NCBI GenBank assembly: GCA_019456145.1 | Contig: VRUL01000013.1 | Location: 87,408-151,407, forward strand | DNA from: Planctomycetota bacterium | Lineage (GTDB): Bacteria > Planctomycetota > Phycisphaerae > Sedimentisphaerales > Anaerobacaceae | Direction: 5' to 3' | Length of the DNA stretch: 64,000 nucleotides | Part shown: piece by piece, positions 25,115 to 35,133 of the stretch | Layout of the letters: each line of letters starts with the position of its first letter | Numbering within the stretch: the stretch's first letter is position 1 | The notes under the pieces: generated by a model | Seen by the model: only the letters and a program-made list of their open reading frames with translations | The model's database searches: none | What the model was told of the DNA's origin: nothing | Made by a program: the position numbers and the translations under genes

Positions 25115-26467
25115 ATGTACAAGATTATTCTTTCAATCAGGTATTTGGTGAAGCGGCGAATAGCTTATTTTGCGGTGCTGGCGGTGGCGCTTTGCGTTTT
25201 TATTGTTGTAGTAGTGATGACTGTAATGACGGGGCTGGTGAGTGATTTCAAGCAGAAAAATCATCGGTTTGTCGGTGACTGTGTTGTCGGCACCGAATCA
25301 CTTGTAGGCTTTGCGTATTATGAAGATTTTGTAAAAAAACTCGAGCAGGAAGATATTATCGAAGGCGTGTCGGCTGTTATCAAAAGCTATGCGCTTGTAA
25401 GTCCTTTTGGGACAGAGCGAAACCTCGGTATTGAGATTATGGGTATCGAGCCGGTCCGGCACAGCAGGGCCACAGGTTTCGGCCAGACCCTGTATCATCA
25501 TAAAGACGATGTTTCCAGGGCATTTGAGCAAACTTATGACCCGAATCAGGCCGGTTGCGTGATTGGGATTGAGCTTGTGCTGTCGCGTGATTCGGAAGGC
25601 AGATATGGTTATGATTCCGACCCGACAGGACTGGGCCTTGCGATAAGTTGTTTTCCCTTGACTGCTAAAGGTGCTCTGGCTAAAGTTGGTGCGGGGCTGG
25701 TTAATACAAAAACTTTCTACTATAGTGATAATTCGCACAGTGGATTGGCCAGAGTCGACGGTTCAATGATTTATTTGCCTTTTGAGGAAGCTCAAATTCT
25801 GTGCGGGATGGACGGGCCCGTCAAGAGGGCCAATGTTATCCATATAAAATTTAAGCCGAAGGTGAAACTTGAGACAGGTTATGAAAGAGTCGCTTCACTG
25901 TGGCGTAGTTTCAGAGAAGAAAAAGCCGACCACAGGCATGCAGATTTGTTGGAGAAAGTGACCGTGCAAAGCTGGGGAAATTACCGGCGTTCATCCATCG
26001 CGGCAATGGAAAAGGAACAAACGATGATGACAGTAATGTTTGCTCTTGTGGGGCTTACAACTGTTTTCATTGTCTTTGTTGTTACTTATATGATTATCAG
26101 CCATAAAAGTAAAGACATAGGCATTTTAAAAAGCATAGGTGTTTCGAATGCAAATGTTATGCTGTTATTTTTGAGTTTTGCTTTTCTGGTTGGTTTTTTA
26201 GGTTCTGCCATAGGGACGGTTGGCGGATGGCGGTTTCTGGTGCATATAAACGGGATAGAAAAATGGCTTTATGAGAAGTTTGAGTATCAACCACTTTGGG
26301 ACAGAGAGATTTTTGCAATAGGTGATATCCCGAATACTATTGATTTGAAAGTTTTAGGTGTAATAATTCTTTCGGCGATAGGCGCGTGTTTGGCAGGAGC
26401 GCTGTTGCCGTGCCGGCAGGCTGCGAAACAAAAGCCGGTAGAGACATTGCAGGTGAGCCAATTATGA
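25115..26467 (+). CDS. FtsX-family ABC transporter permease (LolC/LolE-like) 2
   Basis: The 450-residue protein mirrors the first permease: N-terminal membrane segment (FAVLAVALCVFIVVVVMTVM), large periplasmic domain, then three membrane segments (FALVGLTTVFIVFVVTYMI, LLFLSFAFLVGFLGSAIG, VIILSAIGACLAGALLP) and the C-terminal KQKPVETLQV. The IGILKSIGVSNANVMLLF block before the second segment is the FtsX signature. It ends in an ATGA overlap with the ATPase gene, implying translational coupling. Confidence 0.85.
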   Translation: MYKIILSIRYLVKRRIAYFAVLAVALCVFIVVVVMTVMTGLVSDFKQKNHRFVGDCVVGTESLVGFAYYEDFVKKLEQEDIIEGVSAVIKSYALVSPFGTERNLGIEIMGIEPVRHSRATGFGQTLYHHKDDVSRAFEQTYDPNQAGCVIGIELVLSRDSEGRYGYDSDPTGLGLAISCFPLTAKGALAKVGAGLVNTKTFYYSDNSHSGLARVDGSMIYLPFEEAQILCGMDGPVKRANVIHIKFKPKVKLETGYERVASLWRSFREEKADHRHADLLEKVTVQSWGNYRRSSIAAMEKEQTMMTVMFALVGLTTVFIVFVVTYMIISHKSKDIGILKSIGVSNANVMLLFLSFAFLVGFLGSAIGTVGGWRFLVHINGIEKWLYEKFEYQPLWDREIFAIGDIPNTIDLKVLGVIILSAIGACLAGALLPCRQAAKQKPVETLQVSQL

Positions 26468-27165
26468 GTAAGGACGATTTTATATTAAAAGCCGAAGGTA
26501 TTTACAAATCTTATCGGATGGGCTCTACAGAGGTAGAGGTGCTCAAAGGAGTGGATTTGGGGGTCAGGAAGGGTGAGTTTGTTGCAATAGTAGGTGCATC
26601 CGGCAGCGGTAAAAGTACGCTTCTGCATATATTGGGTGCGTTGGATGTGCCTGACAAGGGCGTTGTGGCGTTTACCGGGCGGGATTTGAGCCGATATAGC
26701 AGCGGCGAATTGAATAGGTTCCGCAGCAAGATGGTTGGTTTTGTTTTTCAATTTTATCATTTATTGGACGAATTAAGTGTTCTGGAGAATGTTTTTCTGC
26801 CTACGATGGTTTCAAAGGGGATATTTGGCTGGCTTTCTTGCCGCCGATGGGCCAGGAACCGGGCCGGAGAACTTCTTGAGCAGCTTGGTTTAGGCGAAAG
26901 GGCCAATCATAAGCCATATCAATTGTCCGGAGGTGAGAGGCAGCGAGTTGCTATCGGCAGGGCGTTGATGAACGAGCCAAGCGTGCTTTTGGCTGATGAG
27001 CCGACAGGAAACCTTGACTCTGCGACAGGAAATGGTATCTTAGAGACTTTTAAGGAATTGAATCGGGCCGGCCAGACCATTGTGATGGTGAGCCACGACG
27101 AACGAGTTGCACGAAGGGCTGGGCGGATAGTAACGTTGACTGATGGTAAGATTTGTCGAGGGTGA
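26464..27165 (+). CDS. lolD: ABC transporter ATPase, LolD/MacB type
   Basis: The 233-residue protein starts at the ATG overlapping the upstream stop (ATGA); a longer frame from 26386 lies inside the permease gene. Motifs: Walker A GASGSGKST at about residues 42-50, Q-loop region (VFQFYHLLDELSVLENV), ABC signature LSGGERQRVAIGRAL, Walker B VLLADEPTGNLD, H-loop VMVSHDE. LolD-type ATPases energise a permease dimer; here the partners are the two upstream proteins. The signature and the LxxLxVxENVxLP block are typical of LolD/MacB. Confidence 0.93.
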   Translation: MSKDDFILKAEGIYKSYRMGSTEVEVLKGVDLGVRKGEFVAIVGASGSGKSTLLHILGALDVPDKGVVAFTGRDLSRYSSGELNRFRSKMVGFVFQFYHLLDELSVLENVFLPTMVSKGIFGWLSCRRWARNRAGELLEQLGLGERANHKPYQLSGGERQRVAIGRALMNEPSVLLADEPTGNLDSATGNGILETFKELNRAGQTIVMVSHDERVARRAGRIVTLTDGKICRG

Positions 27166-27217
27166 TTCGTTGTGCGAAAAGACAAATACGGCAGATAAGA
27201 ATACGAGACACGAAATT

Positions 27218-28084
27218 ATGGGGTTAAAAATTTGGATTGATAACAAACTTGTTGACGAGGCGGATGCCAAGATATCTATTTTGGACCATGGTCTGCTTTA
27301 CGGCGATGGAGTTTTTGAGGGTATTCGTGTCTACAACGGCAGGATATTTGAGCTGGAGGCACATGTAAAGAGGCTTTATGAATCAGCCAAGGTGATCCGC
27401 CTTAAGGTTTCGATGGATAAAAACGAACTTATCAGGGCAGTTGAAACAACCACCGAAGCTAACGGCGTTATTGACGGCTATATTCGACTGGTTGTTACCC
27501 GCGGAACAGGTACTTTGGGGCTGGATCCTTTTATCTGTGAGAATGGCAGATTGATTATCATAGCGGATAACATTCAGCTTTATCCTGAGGAGCTTTATGA
27601 AAAAGGGGTGAAGGTTATCAGTGCAACGACGGTTCGCAATCATCCGCTGTCAATTCCATCTCAAGTCAAGAGCTTGAATTATCTTAATAACATCCTGGCC
27701 AAGATAGAAGCGCTTGACAATGACGTGTCTGAAGCAATTATGTATAACCACGAAGGATATGTTGCCGAAGCGACAGCTGATAATGTTTTTATTGTGAAAA
27801 ACGGTGTGATTTATACTCCCCCGGTTGAGGCTGGTGCGCTTGAAGGGATAACTCGAGGTATAGTTATTAAACTGGCCAGGGAGGAAAACCTTGAGGTTGT
27901 TGAAAAGAACCTTACGCGATTTGATTTATATGTTTGCGATGAATTTTTCCTCACCGGAACGGCAGCCGAGGTGATTGGTATCATCGATATTGACAACAGG
28001 ATTATCGGAGAGGGCAAGCCGGGGCCTGTCACGATACTGCTGAGAGAAAAATTCTACAAATATGCTCACGGAGAGAAATTCTGA
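27218..28084 (+). CDS. ilvE: Branched-chain amino acid aminotransferase
   Basis: The 288-residue protein from ATG 27218 begins IWIDNKLVDEADAKISILDH and shows GVFEGIRVYNG, the PLP lysine in SQVKSLNYLNN, NHEGYVAEATADNVF and the TGTAAEVIGI phosphate loop, all class IV aminotransferase features. It transfers amino groups between glutamate and the branched-chain keto acids. An upstream start at 27143 overlaps the ATPase gene and has no family similarity. Confidence 0.93.
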   Translation: MGLKIWIDNKLVDEADAKISILDHGLLYGDGVFEGIRVYNGRIFELEAHVKRLYESAKVIRLKVSMDKNELIRAVETTTEANGVIDGYIRLVVTRGTGTLGLDPFICENGRLIIIADNIQLYPEELYEKGVKVISATTVRNHPLSIPSQVKSLNYLNNILAKIEALDNDVSEAIMYNHEGYVAEATADNVFIVKNGVIYTPPVEAGALEGITRGIVIKLAREENLEVVEKNLTRFDLYVCDEFFLTGTAAEVIGIIDIDNRIIGEGKPGPVTILLREKFYKYAHGEKF

Positions 28085-28138
28085 GTGTTGAGTTTTTAGT
28101 TGTAACTGACAACTCAAAGTCCAAAGTTCAAAACTGAT

Positions 28139-29308
28139 ATGCAGTTACCATCACATAGCGACGTTTCACTGCGGTCTAAGGCCAGCGCGGCCGGTGGTCA
28201 GCCTCAAAGTACGGTCCCTTCTTTTAAACTCATCGATGACGAATTGGGTCAGGTAAAGAAGTTGATTGAGGAGCGGTTGGCCGAGGCCAGTGAGCCGGTT
28301 AGCCGATTGCTCAGAAATGTAAGTGTCTGCAGCGGCAAAATGATCCGGCCTGGACTTGTTTTATTGTCGTATCACGCGGTACGAGAAGGATCATGCCCAA
28401 AGGGATTGACTGCAAAGAGGGCTGGGAATACAGAGAAAAGCCCAGGATTGAGGAAGCCCGCGACCTCAGGGGGCTCGGCGGTGAGTGAGAATCATCGAAA
28501 TACTCATTATGATGCTATCTGTGTTGCAGCGATTGTTGAGCTAATTCACAATGCCACGCTATTGCATGATGATGTTATAGACGGAGGGCAAAAACGGAGA
28601 GGGCTGCCTACGGTAAATACTCTGCGTGGTAACGAATCCGCAGTGCTGTTAGGCGATTTCTTATTAAGCAAGGCCTTCAAGATCTGCGCCGAATTGGGCC
28701 CGGAAATCACTAATATAGTTGCTGGTACGGCAGTTCGAGTCTGCGAGGGTGAATTGAGACAAGTAACTGAAAGGCAGAACTGGCAGTTGAGCGAGTCAGA
28801 ATATATCGACATAATCACCGAAAAAAGTGCCGCTCTTTTCAGCAGTTGTTGTTTGGTTGGCGGACTTTTGGCGGGGGCAAGCGAGACACAAATTTTGCCG
28901 CTGGCTGATTTCGGTCTAAAAGCCGGTATTGCGTTTCAAATTACCGATGATTTACTTGATATAATCGGCGATGAAAGTAAAACGGGCAAAACTCTCGGCA
29001 GGGACATTGATAAAAACAAGCTGACTTTAGCGGTAATACATTTGTTAAGAGCAGTAGAGAAGACGGAACAAAGTGCGGTAATAAATTCATATCTGGTGAA
29101 TCCCGAGGCACATCTCGAGGGTGAAGCGAGATGCCAGAGGGAGAGCCTGGTAGAGATGTTAGGGCGTTTGGGCAGTTTGGAATATGCGCACAGGCGGGCG
29201 CAGGAATTCGTTACAAAAGCGCGGGATGCATTGACTGAGTTGAGAGAAGGCCAGGCTAAAGACGCGTTGATTGAGACAGCCAAATTTTTCGGGGAGCGAG
29301 CGATTTAG
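28139..29308 (+). CDS. Polyprenyl diphosphate synthase with an internal insertion
   Basis: The 389-residue protein has the trans-isoprenyl synthase motifs: LLHDDVID (first Asp-rich), GDFLLSKAF, and ITDDLLDI (second Asp-rich). GKMIRPGLVLLSYHA contains the substrate-binding KxxRP. It condenses isopentenyl diphosphate onto an allylic substrate to make quinone or carrier lipid chains. Compared with the usual 300-330 residues, a stretch of about 40 polar residues (around residues 83-122) is inserted between the KxxRP helix and the first Asp-rich motif. A C-terminal region near residues 310-345 is also extended. Chain length cannot be predicted. Confidence 0.88.
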   Translation: MQLPSHSDVSLRSKASAAGGQPQSTVPSFKLIDDELGQVKKLIEERLAEASEPVSRLLRNVSVCSGKMIRPGLVLLSYHAVREGSCPKGLTAKRAGNTEKSPGLRKPATSGGSAVSENHRNTHYDAICVAAIVELIHNATLLHDDVIDGGQKRRGLPTVNTLRGNESAVLLGDFLLSKAFKICAELGPEITNIVAGTAVRVCEGELRQVTERQNWQLSESEYIDIITEKSAALFSSCCLVGGLLAGASETQILPLADFGLKAGIAFQITDDLLDIIGDESKTGKTLGRDIDKNKLTLAVIHLLRAVEKTEQSAVINSYLVNPEAHLEGEARCQRESLVEMLGRLGSLEYAHRRAQEFVTKARDALTELREGQAKDALIETAKFFGERAI

Positions 29309-29349
29309 GGCTGGTTTGTTTGATACACCGAGATAATAAACAGACAAAA

Positions 29350-29379
29350 AGAAAGCCGGTTTTTCGTAACCGGCTTTCT
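29350..29379. terminator. Bidirectional intrinsic terminator
   Basis: AGAAAGCCGGTT, loop TTTCGT, AACCGGCTTTCT: a perfect 12-bp stem between two convergent genes. T-rich flanks on both sides suit termination in both directions. Confidence 0.85.
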
Positions 29380-29410
29380 CTACTTATTACATAGAAACTA
29401 ACTGATAGTT

Positions 29411-30220
29411 TTAGAACTTGTACTTTAGACTCAAGCTGACCCATGTTTCATCACTGCTATTGACTGAATCTTCCATCGATGCCTGGTGATAAATTCCGGG
29501 GGCAAACGCAAGGTTGTTGCCGAGGTCAAAGTCTGTTGAGGCACCAAAGACAAAGTGTGACCAGTCGTGGTCAACAGTTCCATTTCCACCTGGAGCGTAT
29601 GCCGCACCAGCGCCTCCGTTGTAGACAAGGTCTGCGGAGAGATGTACGACTTGCTCGGGTAATTCCGGTATCAGTTCAGGAACGGTCAGGTCGTAGCCGA
29701 CTCCGAGTATATGCAGCCAGCCGGCGTTGCCGTTAATGTCGGATTCACCTTCGGATGGCCACAAGGCGACAATTGTATACCTGGGAACGAATCCTACAGG
29801 GCAGAGTTGAGGCCAGGAAAGAGATACCAGGAATTCCTCGAAATCTTTTGCCGAACTTGGTTCGTCCATAAAGTCATAATGTCCCCATGCAACCCTGTAG
29901 TTGGTTGCATAAATTTCGTCTTCATAGATTTTGTTGTCGTAATACAAGGTGAAGTCCATTTCCTCAGTGTTTTCGAAACCGCTTCCGGTGGCCCTTGTCC
30001 AAAAGACCTTTAGGCCGAATCCTGTGTTGCATAAATCCAGGTCGAGAGAAACTGGTCGAAATGCACTGTGGTTATCTTCGTAGACATCGAAACCTCGCCA
30101 GATATACCTACTCGAGTAGTTTATCTCGTACGTTCCGGTAATCCCGCCTTCCTGAGCCAGAGCCAGAGGTCCTATGCTAAACAAGATTACAACAGTTAGT
30201 AGAATCGCTTCTTTCTTCAT
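29411..30220 (-). CDS. Putative outer membrane beta-barrel protein (TorF/Gcw-like)
   Basis: From ATG 30220 the protein is about 269 residues; that start has AAGGAG 7 bases upstream and opens the signal peptide (MKKEAILLTVVILFSIGPLALA). The mature protein has alternating strands with aromatic girdles (SSRYIWRGFDVYED, YRVAWGHYDF) and ends in SLSLKYKF, a C-terminal Phe typical of outer membrane barrels. The 'SRYIWRGF' block resembles the TorF-family putative porins. It would sit in the outer membrane; the substrate is unknown. It faces the prenyl synthase gene across a shared terminator. Confidence 0.8.
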   Translation of the reverse strand: MKKEAILLTVVILFSIGPLALAQEGGITGTYEINYSSRYIWRGFDVYEDNHSAFRPVSLDLDLCNTGFGLKVFWTRATGSGFENTEEMDFTLYYDNKIYEDEIYATNYRVAWGHYDFMDEPSSAKDFEEFLVSLSWPQLCPVGFVPRYTIVALWPSEGESDINGNAGWLHILGVGYDLTVPELIPELPEQVVHLSADLVYNGGAGAAYAPGGNGTVDHDWSHFVFGASTDFDLGNNLAFAPGIYHQASMEDSVNSSDETWVSLSLKYKF

Positions 30221-30439
30221 ACTCATCTCCTTAAAATCCTTTCCTTATGTTTCCTATGCTACACGAAATTCTCTATTTATTACTATGATTAAATGACGTA
30301 CAAAACTATCTTAAGAAGTTTATCGGGATATAGAGGCAAATCAAATAAAAAAAAGAGGTTTTTTTATTTTTTTTTTGCAGGGCATGTGTGGTTCAAAAGG
30401 TAAGGAAAGAAGATGTATATAAACCTGTGGAAAGAAATT

Positions 30440-30468
30440 TCGACAGATTTTGTTATTTTTCGTATAAT
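30440..30468 (+). promoter_or_regulatory. Promoter of rarA
   Basis: TCGACA (30440-30445) and TATAAT (30463-30468) are 17 bases apart. A second TATAAT at 30473-30478 overlaps the leader. The transcript would have a very short leader before ATG 30486. Confidence 0.6.
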
Positions 30469-30485
30469 TTTGTATAATATGGTCT

Positions 30486-31877
30486 ATGAGTGATGAGAAG
30501 GGCATTAAAAGTCTGTTTAGCCGGTCCGAAGAGGCAAATTTAGACTCTGCGGCCCCTCTGGCAGTTCGGATGAGGCCCAGAGGTCTCGAAGAGTTTCTCG
30601 GGCAGAGACACTTCCTTGGGCCGAATAGGCTGTTAACAAGGATTCTGGAGGCCGACAGGCTCAGCAGCCTGATATTCCACGGCCCGCCCGGGACGGGCAA
30701 GACCTCCCTGGCAAGAGTGATTGCGAATTACACCAAGGCCAAATTCTACTATCTCAGTGCCCCGGCGGCCAGTGTGAAAGACATTCGTGAGATAATCGCC
30801 GGCGCCCGGGACAGGCTGGCCGCCAGCGGTAGGCGAACCGTACTTTTTATCGATGAAATCCACCGTTTCAACCGTGCTCAGCAGGATGTTTTGCTTGATG
30901 ATGTGGAATCGGGGATTTTAATACTGATAGGGGCTACTACAGAAAACCCTTTTTTCTCGGTCAATTCGCCTTTGATTTCCAGGAGCACTGTGTTTCGTTT
31001 TGAGTCGCTCAGCGAAGAGGATATTTTACATCTGCTGAAGACCGCTATTACCGATCCCGAGCGAGGACTGGGTGGATTTGACATCCAGGCGGACGAGAAG
31101 GCACTGAGATTTCTGGCTGTTATGAGCGATGGTGATGCCCGCAGGGCACTTACAGCTTTAGAGGTGGGCGTGTTGTCGCAGGCTGCGCGGCAGGGCGAGA
31201 GGGAAATTAAATTTAATCTGAAAGTTGCAGAAGAGTCGATACAACAAAAGGCGATCGCCTACGACGGCACAGGAGATACACATTATGACCTGGCGAGCGC
31301 TTTTCAGAAGAGTATGCGCGGCAGTGATCCTGATGCCACGGTTTATTGGCTTGCCCGTATGATAGCAGGGGGGGAGGAAACGCGTTTTATTGCCCGTCGG
31401 ATTGCGGTTTGCGCGGCAGAAGACGTTGGAAATGCCGATCCAATGGCGACAGTTTTGGCTTCGGCGGCGGTTCAGATATCGGAGTTTATCGGGCTTCCGG
31501 AAGCACAACTGCCACTGGCCCAGGCGGCTATATATGTTGCCTGTGCACCGAAATCAAATGCAGCAGCTTCAGCGGTTTGGAAGGCAATGGCCGATGTAAA
31601 ATCGCAGTCGACTAAACCAGTGCCAAAACATCTGAAGGACAGTCATTACTCGGCCGCGAAAAAAATGGGTTTTGGAACAGATTACAGGTATCCACACAGT
31701 TTTGAGGGTGGTTTTGTGGCCCAGGAGTATCTTCCCGGGACGTTGAAGAACAAATATTACGTACCAAAAGAAATTGGTCATGAAAAAAATATTAAGCGTT
31801 ATTTACAAAAGCTGCAAACGTTGATACAAAATAGCAAACCAGTCAGTAATAGTAGTACTGAAAAGAAGGATACGTGA
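30486..31877 (+). CDS. rarA: Replication-associated recombination protein A (RarA/MgsA)
   Basis: The 463-residue AAA+ protein has PRGLEEFLGQRHFLG, Walker A GPPGTGKT, Walker B VLFIDEIHRF, sensor 1 (IGATTENPFF), an Arg-finger region (SPLISRSTVFRF), and a C-terminal tetramerisation domain (YHYDLASAFQKSMRGSDPDA-type and FGTDYRYPHSFEGG). RarA/MgsA acts at stalled replication forks. It has no obvious Shine-Dalgarno sequence and sits close to two TATAAT boxes. It is followed without gap by the cyclo-ligase gene, so the pair is probably co-transcribed. Confidence 0.95.
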   Translation: MSDEKGIKSLFSRSEEANLDSAAPLAVRMRPRGLEEFLGQRHFLGPNRLLTRILEADRLSSLIFHGPPGTGKTSLARVIANYTKAKFYYLSAPAASVKDIREIIAGARDRLAASGRRTVLFIDEIHRFNRAQQDVLLDDVESGILILIGATTENPFFSVNSPLISRSTVFRFESLSEEDILHLLKTAITDPERGLGGFDIQADEKALRFLAVMSDGDARRALTALEVGVLSQAARQGEREIKFNLKVAEESIQQKAIAYDGTGDTHYDLASAFQKSMRGSDPDATVYWLARMIAGGEETRFIARRIAVCAAEDVGNADPMATVLASAAVQISEFIGLPEAQLPLAQAAIYVACAPKSNAAASAVWKAMADVKSQSTKPVPKHLKDSHYSAAKKMGFGTDYRYPHSFEGGFVAQEYLPGTLKNKYYVPKEIGHEKNIKRYLQKLQTLIQNSKPVSNSSTEKKDT

Positions 31878-32465
31878 ATGGATAAAGAACGGTTGCGTGT
31901 GAAGTTGCGGAAGTGCCTGCTTGAGATGAGCGAGGAGCAGAGGAGCGAAAAAAGCCAAAGAGCGTGCAGGAACCTGGTTTCGACTTCGCAATTTCAAGTA
32001 GCATCCACGATTATGATGTATTTATCGCTGCCGCACGAGGTTGATACATCAGAGGCGGTCCTTTATTCATGGCAGCATGGGAAAACGGTGGTGATGCCGA
32101 AGATATCATGGCAGCAAAGGCATATGATACCGGTCCAGATAAGCTCTCTGGAGACGGGTTTTTCAACTGATGTTGCCGGAATTCGGAATCCCATAACAGG
32201 TGTGCCGATGCCAATTGAAGAGATTGATTTAGTGGTAGCGCCTGCTTTAGGATTCGACAGGAATGGTAATCGTCTTGGCCGGGGAGGGGGCTTTTACGAC
32301 AGATTTTTCACAAATAAGCAGCTTGATGCACCAAAATGCGGTTTTGCTTTCACAGAGCAGTTGGTTGAGTCGGTGCCGGTTGTAGAACGTGATGAGCCGG
32401 TAGATTTTTTAGTTACCGATGAGGAAATATTATATTTTAATCTCGATAGTGAACATCGGGAATAG
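31878..32465 (+). CDS. 5-formyltetrahydrofolate cyclo-ligase
   Basis: The 195-residue protein has the family features MDKERLRVKLRKCL, MMYLSLPHEVDT, and GNRLGRGGGFYDRFF near residue 140, which is the ATP/folate-binding signature. It converts 5-formyl-THF to 5,10-methenyl-THF. Its start follows the rarA stop immediately. The next gene begins only 10 bases after its stop. Confidence 0.92.
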   Translation: MDKERLRVKLRKCLLEMSEEQRSEKSQRACRNLVSTSQFQVASTIMMYLSLPHEVDTSEAVLYSWQHGKTVVMPKISWQQRHMIPVQISSLETGFSTDVAGIRNPITGVPMPIEEIDLVVAPALGFDRNGNRLGRGGGFYDRFFTNKQLDAPKCGFAFTEQLVESVPVVERDEPVDFLVTDEEILYFNLDSEHRE

Positions 32466-32475
32466 GGAGAATGCA

Positions 32476-33534
32476 GTGGCTCGTTATCCTTCCAACTCAT
32501 ACGGCCGGCGAAAAGGCCGGAACCTAAAATGGGTATATGGCATTTCAGCTTTGTTTATTATCGCCGGGGTGATCACTTTTATTTACGGTCATCCTTTCGA
32601 CACAAACAAAGAAGGAACTTCTACCGGTTTAGTCAATAACAATGTTGATAAAGTTGAGAATAAAACAAAAACTCCAACGGTTGTGAAACCGGAGCCATCA
32701 CCGAAGCGCATCGAAATTGTAGAAGAACCGAAGATATCAATAATCATACCTGAGCCCACGGCCGAACCCAACGTCAAAGTGGCTGAACTTATTGACGAAG
32801 CTATGTTGCTGGTTAATGCGACGCCGAGCAAGATTATAGAAGCACGCGACAGGTTGAATGAGGCATTTTCAATGTCTATGAATAGTGTGCAGCGAGCTGT
32901 TATTAAACGCCGGCTTTCTGAGCTTGCTGATAAATGGCTGTTCAGCAGGACCGTTTTTCCTCTGGACAGGTTTTGCAGCAATTATCAAGTCATGCAGGGT
33001 GATCAGCTTCGGGCAATCAGCAATCAGCATAAAGTGCCCTGGGAGATTCTTCAGGAGATTAATAATATCAGTCGTCCCGAGCTGCTGAAGGCAGGAGGGA
33101 TGATAAAAGTCATCCACGGCCCGTTTCATGCCAAGATATATCGTTCGACTTTCACGATGGATTTGTATCTTCAAAACACTTTCGTTCACAGTTTTCGTGT
33201 AGGTCTTGGCCTGGAAGGCAAGGAAACGCCGACAGGTCTTTGGAGCGTTAAGCAGGGCGGTAAGCTGATAAAGCCGCCTTGGTCTGACCCGGACACGGGA
33301 AAACTTCTTCACTACGGCGACGAGGGCTATGCTTTGGGCTCAAGGTGGATAGCACTGGACGGTCTCGGGGGAGAAGCTAAGGGCAGGACCGGCTTTGGCA
33401 TTCACGGTACCGTAGAGCCGGAAACAATCGGTACCAAAAGCTCAAAAGGGTGTATCCGTCTGCATAATGGCGATGTAAAAAAGGTCTACAATTTATTGAC
33501 GGAGGTTCATTCTCTCGTCAGAGTTATAGACTAA
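32476..33534 (+). CDS. LysM-L,D-transpeptidase (YkuD) membrane protein
   Basis: The start chosen is GTG 32476, which has GGGAGA 5 bases upstream; the ATG-initiated longer frame at 32419 lies inside the previous gene. The 352-residue protein has a basic N-terminus, one membrane segment (residues 21-40), a low-complexity linker, a helical stretch, a LysM domain (YQVMQGDQLRAISNQHKVPW) and a YkuD domain (FHAKIYRSTFTMDLYL through the end). Catalytic residues are visible in GFGIHGT and SKGCIRLHN (His and Cys). Such enzymes cross-link peptidoglycan or attach proteins to it in the periplasm. This suggests a peptidoglycan-containing wall. Confidence 0.9.
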   Translation: MARYPSNSYGRRKGRNLKWVYGISALFIIAGVITFIYGHPFDTNKEGTSTGLVNNNVDKVENKTKTPTVVKPEPSPKRIEIVEEPKISIIIPEPTAEPNVKVAELIDEAMLLVNATPSKIIEARDRLNEAFSMSMNSVQRAVIKRRLSELADKWLFSRTVFPLDRFCSNYQVMQGDQLRAISNQHKVPWEILQEINNISRPELLKAGGMIKVIHGPFHAKIYRSTFTMDLYLQNTFVHSFRVGLGLEGKETPTGLWSVKQGGKLIKPPWSDPDTGKLLHYGDEGYALGSRWIALDGLGGEAKGRTGFGIHGTVEPETIGTKSSKGCIRLHNGDVKKVYNLLTEVHSLVRVID

Positions 33535-33593
33535 TACAAATAAGGTGTTTTTTGGGCTGTATCGAAGAACCAAAGTTGTTTCGAGCCGTTTTA

Positions 33594-34871
33594 TTATGCC
33601 GATTCTTTTTTTGCTTTCGTTTTCTGTCTTGCGGTCAACAGGTCGGCTTTGCCTTCGACGATGTCTTGGGTGATTACGTATTTTGCTCCCTTTCCCTCTT
33701 CCGGCAGTTGATACATCAAATCAACCATCAACTCCTCAGTAATTGCCCGCAGCGCCCTGGCGCCGGTGTCGCGTTTGAGAGCTTTCCGTGCCAACGCTTG
33801 TAAGGCATCATCTGTAAATTCAAGCTTGGCATTTTCCATTTCAAAGAATTTTTGATACTGCTTTTGCAGCGCATTTTTCGGCTTGGTCAGTATGTCAATA
33901 AGTGCATTTTCATCGAGGGCTGAGAGGGTTGCAATTATTGGGAGTCTTCCGACCATTTCCGGAATCATTCCATACTCGATGATATCTTCGGGTATGATCT
34001 GGCTGATTATTTCGCTGTACTCGGTTTTTTCGTCTGTTCTGCCGGCCAGTTCTGAATTGAAACCGATCATTTTTTTGCCAAGCCTTTTCTTGGTAATATT
34101 TTCCAGGCCTATGAAAGTACCGCCGCATATAAAAAGTATCTGTGTGGTGTCAATCTGTATGTAGGATTGTTCCGGATGCTTTCTTCCACCTTGCGGCGGG
34201 ATATTTGCAATAGTTCCTTCGAGCATTTTTAACAGTGCCTGCTGGACCCCTTCTCCGGAGACGTCACGTGTAATCGAAACGTTTTGGGAAGTCTTGCCGA
34301 CTTTGTCTATTTCATCAATGTAGACGATTCCTCTCTGTGCAGCTTCGATGTCGTAGTCGGCGGTCTGCAGCAGTCGCAGCAGGAAGTTTTCGACGTCTTC
34401 TCCGACATATCCGGCCTCTGTAACGGTTGTTGCATCACATATTGCGAAAGGTACCTTCAATTTGCGGGCGAGTGTTTTGGCCAGCAGTGTTTTGCCGGAA
34501 CCGGTCGGGCCGATTAAGAGCACGTTGGATTTGTCTATTTCAATATCGCTGTCGTCACTATCGGTGTGCAGGAGCCGTTTATAGTGGTTGTGCACCGCAA
34601 CAGAGAGATATTTTTTGGCGTGTTCCTGGCCGATTACATATTGGTCGAGATATTCCTTTATGTCTCTGGGCTTGGGAATTTCTTTGAGTGCAATTGTCTG
34701 CCTGCCGAGCTGTTTGCGGTCCTGCCGGATGATGTTGTGGCACAGATCGACGCATTCCGGACAGATAAAGACGTTGTTTGGGCCCTCTATGAATGGCTCA
34801 GCCTGGCTTCCAGACCGGCCACAGAAGCTACAGATCGCTTTGATTTTTTTATTGTTCGAGCGTTTGGCCAT
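33594..34871 (-). CDS. clpX: ATP-dependent Clp protease ATP-binding subunit ClpX
   Basis: The 425-residue protein has the N-terminal zinc finger (C14, C17, C37, C40), Walker A GPTGSGKT, Walker [10 protein letters not shown], pore and sensor regions, and [18 protein letters not shown] in the C-terminal domain. An IGF motif for ClpP docking appears as KKMIGFNSE. ClpX unfolds tagged substrates for ClpP or alone. No clpP is adjacent. A promoter (34917-34946) lies upstream. Confidence 0.97.
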   Translation of the reverse strand: MAKRSNNKKIKAICSFCGRSGSQAEPFIEGPNNVFICPECVDLCHNIIRQDRKQLGRQTIALKEIPKPRDIKEYLDQYVIGQEHAKKYLSVAVHNHYKRLLHTDSDDSDIEIDKSNVLLIGPTGSGKTLLAKTLARKLKVPFAICDATTVTEAGYVGEDVENFLLRLLQTADYDIEAAQRGIVYIDEIDKVGKTSQNVSITRDVSGEGVQQALLKMLEGTIANIPPQGGRKHPEQSYIQIDTTQILFICGGTFIGLENITKKRLGKKMIGFNSELAGRTDEKTEYSEIISQIIPEDIIEYGMIPEMVGRLPIIATLSALDENALIDILTKPKNALQKQYQKFFEMENAKLEFTDDALQALARKALKRDTGARALRAITEELMVDLMYQLPEEGKGAKYVITQDIVEGKADLLTARQKTKAKKESA

Positions 34872-34916
34872 TATTTTTTTCCTACTCTAAAATCTGGCTT
34901 TAATGATATTGTATAG

Positions 34917-34946
34917 ATTATAGCTTATTGCAGCTATATTATACAA
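34917..34946 (-). promoter_or_regulatory. Promoter of clpX
   Basis: On the minus strand TTGTAT (34946-34941) and TATAAT (34922-34917) are 18 bases apart, about 45 bases before the ATG. Confidence 0.55.
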
Positions 34947-35133
34947 TTTTTTTTACTGCCGGCGACAATTATTTTTGAAAGGATTTTGGCAGCAGGGCAC
35001 AGCAGGAAAAGAAATTCCGGGATTCTTTCGGGCATAATGTCTCAGTGGGCGACGATTGAACAATCCTCGGCAAAACCGGGGATTAGATATTGACTCTTGT
35101 AATATTCGGGAGACAGAATATATTGAAACCATT

